From the NCBI GenBank assembly GCA_035524495.1, contig DATKOR010000049.1, positions 1 through 18,652 on the forward strand: a stretch of DNA of 18,652 nt, read 5' to 3'. Origin of the DNA: CAIKZZ01 sp035524495. GTDB taxonomy: Bacteria > Pseudomonadota > Gammaproteobacteria > Steroidobacterales > Steroidobacteraceae. A program made the translations under genes and the position numbers. The notes beneath the pieces were generated by a model. The model searched no databases and had not been told where the DNA came from. It saw only the letters and a program-made list of their open reading frames with translations. Positions 16,724 to 18,652 of this stretch are shown here, piece by piece (the stretch's first letter is position 1; every line of letters begins with the position of its first letter).

Positions 16724-16730
16724 TATGATA
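16724..16730. promoter_or_regulatory. Overlapping divergent -10-like boxes between yciO and yciB
   Basis: TATGATA reads as TATGAT on the plus strand (16724-16729, toward yciB) and TATCAT on the minus strand (16730-16725, toward yciO). Each matches five of six -10 consensus bases. The site is 31 bases from the yciB ATG and 34 from the yciO ATG. It is the most AT-rich point of the 70-base spacer. No convincing -35 elements are seen. If both work, the two polymerases would compete for the same bases. Confidence 0.35.
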
Positions 16731-16760
16731 CGCGGCTATTCATCGCCGCCCCGAGCGGAC

Positions 16761-17297
16761 ATGCAGGCGCTCACCGACTTCCTCCCCGTCCTCGCGTTCT
16801 TCGTCGCCTTCAAGTTCGCCGGCATCTACGTCGCCACGGGCGTGCTGATCGCCGCGACCGGCGTGCAGGTTGCCGTGCAGTGGCTGCGCAGGCGCACCGT
16901 CAGCCGCACGATGCTGTACTCGGCGCTGCTGGTGCTCTTGTTCGGCGGCGCGACGCTCTACTTCCACAACGAGCTCGTGCTCATGTGGATGCCGACCGTG
17001 CTGTACGTGACGCTGGCGCTCGCCTTCCTCGTGACCCACTGGATCGGCCCGCCGCTGGTCGAGCGCGTGCTCGGCGAGCAGCTCAAGACCGACGCCCGCA
17101 CCTGGCGGATCGCGAACCTCAGCTGGGTGGTGTTCTTCCTCGTGCTCGCGGTCGTCAACCTCGCGTTCGTCTACCGCTACGGCCTTAACGCCTGGGTCGG
17201 CTGGAAGCTCGCCAAGGTCGGGGTCATCTTCGTGTTCGTGCTGGCGCAGGCCGTCTGGCTCGCCGGCCGCGCCGAGCATCCCGAGGACAAGCCCTGA
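16761..17297 (+). CDS. yciB: Inner-membrane septation protein A (YciB)
   Basis: YciB (also IspZ) is a small integral inner-membrane protein linked to cell division and envelope maintenance in enterobacteria. The 178 residues (E. coli 179) are strongly hydrophobic, with membrane segments at about 6-40, 50-67, 78-94, 119-139 and 149-168. Family strings include DFLPVLAFFVAFK (6-18), IYVATGVLIAATG (22-34), FGGATLYFHNE (61-71) and ANLSWVVFFLVLAVVNL (118-134). The ATG at 16761 corresponds to the E. coli start; an in-frame ATG at 16662 would run into the coding start of yciO and adds a non-hydrophobic lead. It shares one base with yciI (TGATG). Confidence 0.94.
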   Translation: MQALTDFLPVLAFFVAFKFAGIYVATGVLIAATGVQVAVQWLRRRTVSRTMLYSALLVLLFGGATLYFHNELVLMWMPTVLYVTLALAFLVTHWIGPPLVERVLGEQLKTDARTWRIANLSWVVFFLVLAVVNLAFVYRYGLNAWVGWKLAKVGVIFVFVLAQAVWLAGRAEHPEDKP

Positions 17298-17596
17298 TGC
17301 TGTACGCGATCATCGGCCGCGACCTGCCCGACGCGCTGCCGCGGCGACGCGCCGCGCGCCCGGCGCACCTCGAGCGCCTGAAGGCACTGCTCGCCGAGGG
17401 CCGGCTCGTCATTGCAGGCCCCTTGCCCGCGATCGACGCGCCGGACCCGGGCCCGGCGGGCTTCGCCGGCAGCCTGATCATCGCGGAATTCGCCTCGCTC
17501 GCCGCGGCACGCGCGTGGGCCGACGCCGATCCCTACGTCGCCGGCCGCGTGTACGCCGGCGTCGAAGTGCACCCCTACATCAAGGTGCTACCATGA
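17297..17596 (+). CDS. yciI: YciI family protein
   Basis: YciI is a small cytoplasmic ferredoxin-like-fold protein of unknown physiological role; the family is thought to include enzymes using a conserved His/Asp pair. The 99 residues (E. coli 98) match E. coli YciI closely: RPAHLERLKALL (21-32) with His24, EGRLVIAGPLPAID (34-47), GFAGSLIIAEF (55-65) and WADADPYVAGRVY (74-86). The ATG at 17297 overlaps the yciB stop by one base, and its own stop overlaps the bolA start as ATGA. The tight yciB-yciI-bolA run implies co-expression. Conservation of this pair with YciB is common in gammaproteobacteria. Confidence 0.94.
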   Translation: MLYAIIGRDLPDALPRRRAARPAHLERLKALLAEGRLVIAGPLPAIDAPDPGPAGFAGSLIIAEFASLAAARAWADADPYVAGRVYAGVEVHPYIKVLP

Positions 17597-17889
17597 CGGA
17601 CCGCCGGCAGCAGATCGAGGACTTGCTCTCGCGTGCCTTCGCCCCGCTGCACGTCGAGGTCATCGACGACAGCCAGCGCCATGCCGGGCACGCGGGCGCC
17701 GCGGGGGGTGCCGGGCACTTCCGCGTGCGCGTGCTGTCCGAGACGTTCCGGGGACTGCCGGTCCTCGCCCGCCACCGGCTCGTCTACGAGGCGCTGAGGC
17801 CCCTGATTCCGGACGAAATCCACGCGCTCGGGATCGAAGCCGACGCCCCCGGCGAGCGCGCCTCGCCACCTGCTTTCATCGACACATGA
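17593..17889 (+). CDS. bolA: BolA family protein
   Basis: BolA proteins work with monothiol glutaredoxins in iron-sulfur handling and affect cell shape and stress responses. The 98 residues show VEVIDDSQRHAGHAG (21-35), HFRVRVLSETFRG (42-54) and the signature RHRLVYEAL (60-68), followed by IHALGIEA (76-83). His61 and His77 are the conserved positions linked to Fe-S ligation in the family. A Gly/Ala-rich loop at 31-41 replaces the [H/C] loop region. The RHRLVY and SE.F.G strings favour BolA over the IbaG subgroup. The ATG at 17593 overlaps the yciI stop (ATGA) and has AAGG seven bases upstream. An in-frame open stretch back to 17515 lies inside yciI and is not used. Confidence 0.93.
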   Translation: MTDRRQQIEDLLSRAFAPLHVEVIDDSQRHAGHAGAAGGAGHFRVRVLSETFRGLPVLARHRLVYEALRPLIPDEIHALGIEADAPGERASPPAFIDT

Positions 17890-17897
17890 GGTTCAGC

Positions 17898-18652
17898 ATG
17901 AGCACTCGTATCTGGATCCCGGCGCTGGTCGCCGCCTCGGCGATCGGCCTCGCGGCCTGCAACCCCAAGGCCGGCACGGGCACACCTGCGGCATCGACCA
18001 AGCCCCCGGTCGCGACGGTGAACGGCAAGGCCATCTCCGCCGAGGCATTCGCCGTCTGGGCGCAGGCCCAGACCAACAAGAAGGTCGAGGAGCTGACCGC
18101 GGACCAGCGCAAGCAGGTGCTCGAGGGCATCGAGAACCTCTACGTCAGCGCGCAAGAGGCCGAGAAGCAGAACATCGGTGCCGACCCCGAGGTGGCCGCG
18201 CGCATCGAGCTCGACCGCCTGAACGTGCTCGCCGCATCGATGTTCCAGAAGTACATCAAGGAGAAGACGGCCACCGACGCCGATCTCAAGGCCGAGTATG
18301 ACCGCCAGATCGCCGGCATGCCGAAGCAGGAATTCCACGCCAGCCACATCCTCGTAAAGGATGAATCGCAGGCGAAGGACATCGTCGCGCAGCTCGGCAA
18401 GGGTGCGAAGTTCGATGCCCTGGCAAAGAAGTACTCGATCGATCCGGGCTCGAAGGACAAGGGCGGCGACCTCAACTGGTTCACGCCGGAGAAGATGGTG
18501 AAGCCGTTCTCCGACGCGGTCGGCAAGCTCTCCAAGGGCGAGTACACCAAGGAGCCCGTGCAGACGCAGTTTGGCTGGCACGTGATCCGGCTCGACGACA
18601 CGCGACCGATCAACCCGCCGCCGTTCGAGTCCGTCAAGGACCGCCTGGGCCA
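17898..18652 (+). CDS. Parvulin-type peptidylprolyl isomerase lipoprotein (cut by window edge)
   Basis: This is an envelope folding factor; 251 residues are visible before the window ends. Residues 1-20 form a signal peptide ending in the lipobox LAAC, with Cys21 as the lipidated residue and Asn22 after it, which favours outer-membrane sorting. A Pro/Thr/Ala linker follows. A SurA-N-like helical chaperone segment lies at about 38-135 (VATVNGKAISAEAF). A parvulin domain runs at about 144-235, with FHASHILVK (146-154), KYSIDPGSKDKGGDLNWF (178-195), VKPFSDAV (201-208) and FGWHVI (225-230). The ATG at 17898 has GAGG six bases upstream. An in-frame ATG at 17886 overlaps the bolA stop but has a poorer ribosome site. 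Substrates are unknown. Confidence 0.93.
   Translation, partial: MSTRIWIPALVAASAIGLAACNPKAGTGTPAASTKPPVATVNGKAISAEAFAVWAQAQTNKKVEELTADQRKQVLEGIENLYVSAQEAEKQNIGADPEVAARIELDRLNVLAASMFQKYIKEKTATDADLKAEYDRQIAGMPKQEFHASHILVKDESQAKDIVAQLGKGAKFDALAKKYSIDPGSKDKGGDLNWFTPEKMVKPFSDAVGKLSKGEYTKEPVQTQFGWHVIRLDDTRPINPPPFESVKDRLG

Overview
The window is high-GC chromosomal DNA carrying 21 protein genes packed almost without gaps. I see no tRNA, rRNA, mobile element, CRISPR array or plasmid function, and no gene-free stretch longer than about 160 bases. Gene content and order point to a gammaproteobacterium. The block gyrA-serC-pheA-aroA-cmk-rpsA, with ubiG-mupP-yciK on the other side of gyrA, is the Pseudomonas arrangement. 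The AroA, YciK, YciI, YciB, YciO and BolA sequences resemble gammaproteobacterial versions. Several differences (serA inserted, tyrA and hisC absent, a squalene/phytoene-synthase-fold gene added) suggest a lineage outside Pseudomonas, possibly near Xanthomonadales or a related deep branch. That placement is inference.

Region 1 (1-8760, minus strand) reads gyrA, serC, serA, pheA, aroA, cmk, rpsA. It joins DNA supercoiling, two serine-pathway enzymes, two shikimate/phenylalanine enzymes, CMP kinase and ribosomal protein S1 in one direction. From serC to cmk the genes touch or overlap. rpsA is cut by the window edge and is preceded by a 156-base leader rich in inverted repeats.

Region 2 (8912-11754, plus strand) diverges from gyrA and reads ubiG, a MupP/Gph-type phosphatase, a squalene/phytoene-synthase-fold protein without visible catalytic aspartates, and a YciK-type dehydrogenase. 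The divergent gyrA/ubiG promoter region carries overlapping palindromes.

Region 3 (11678-16690, minus strand) reads yciO, then a site-2-protease-like membrane protein, trpS, scpA, scpB and an rluB-family gene. The TrpRS has a four-cysteine pattern like that of iron-sulfur TrpRS enzymes. The RluB-like protein lacks the catalytic aspartate motif. The 3' ends of yciK and the rluB-like gene overlap by 77 bases on opposite strands.

Region 4 (16761-18652, plus strand) reads yciB, yciI, bolA and a parvulin-type lipoprotein that runs off the window.

Most of this is conserved housekeeping sequence. The points most worth following are the degenerate RluB, the Fe-S-type TrpRS, the non-catalytic isoprenoid-synthase-fold protein in a ubiquinone/cell-wall operon, the rpsA leader, and two promoter regions in which -10 boxes sit in or beside perfect inverted repeats.
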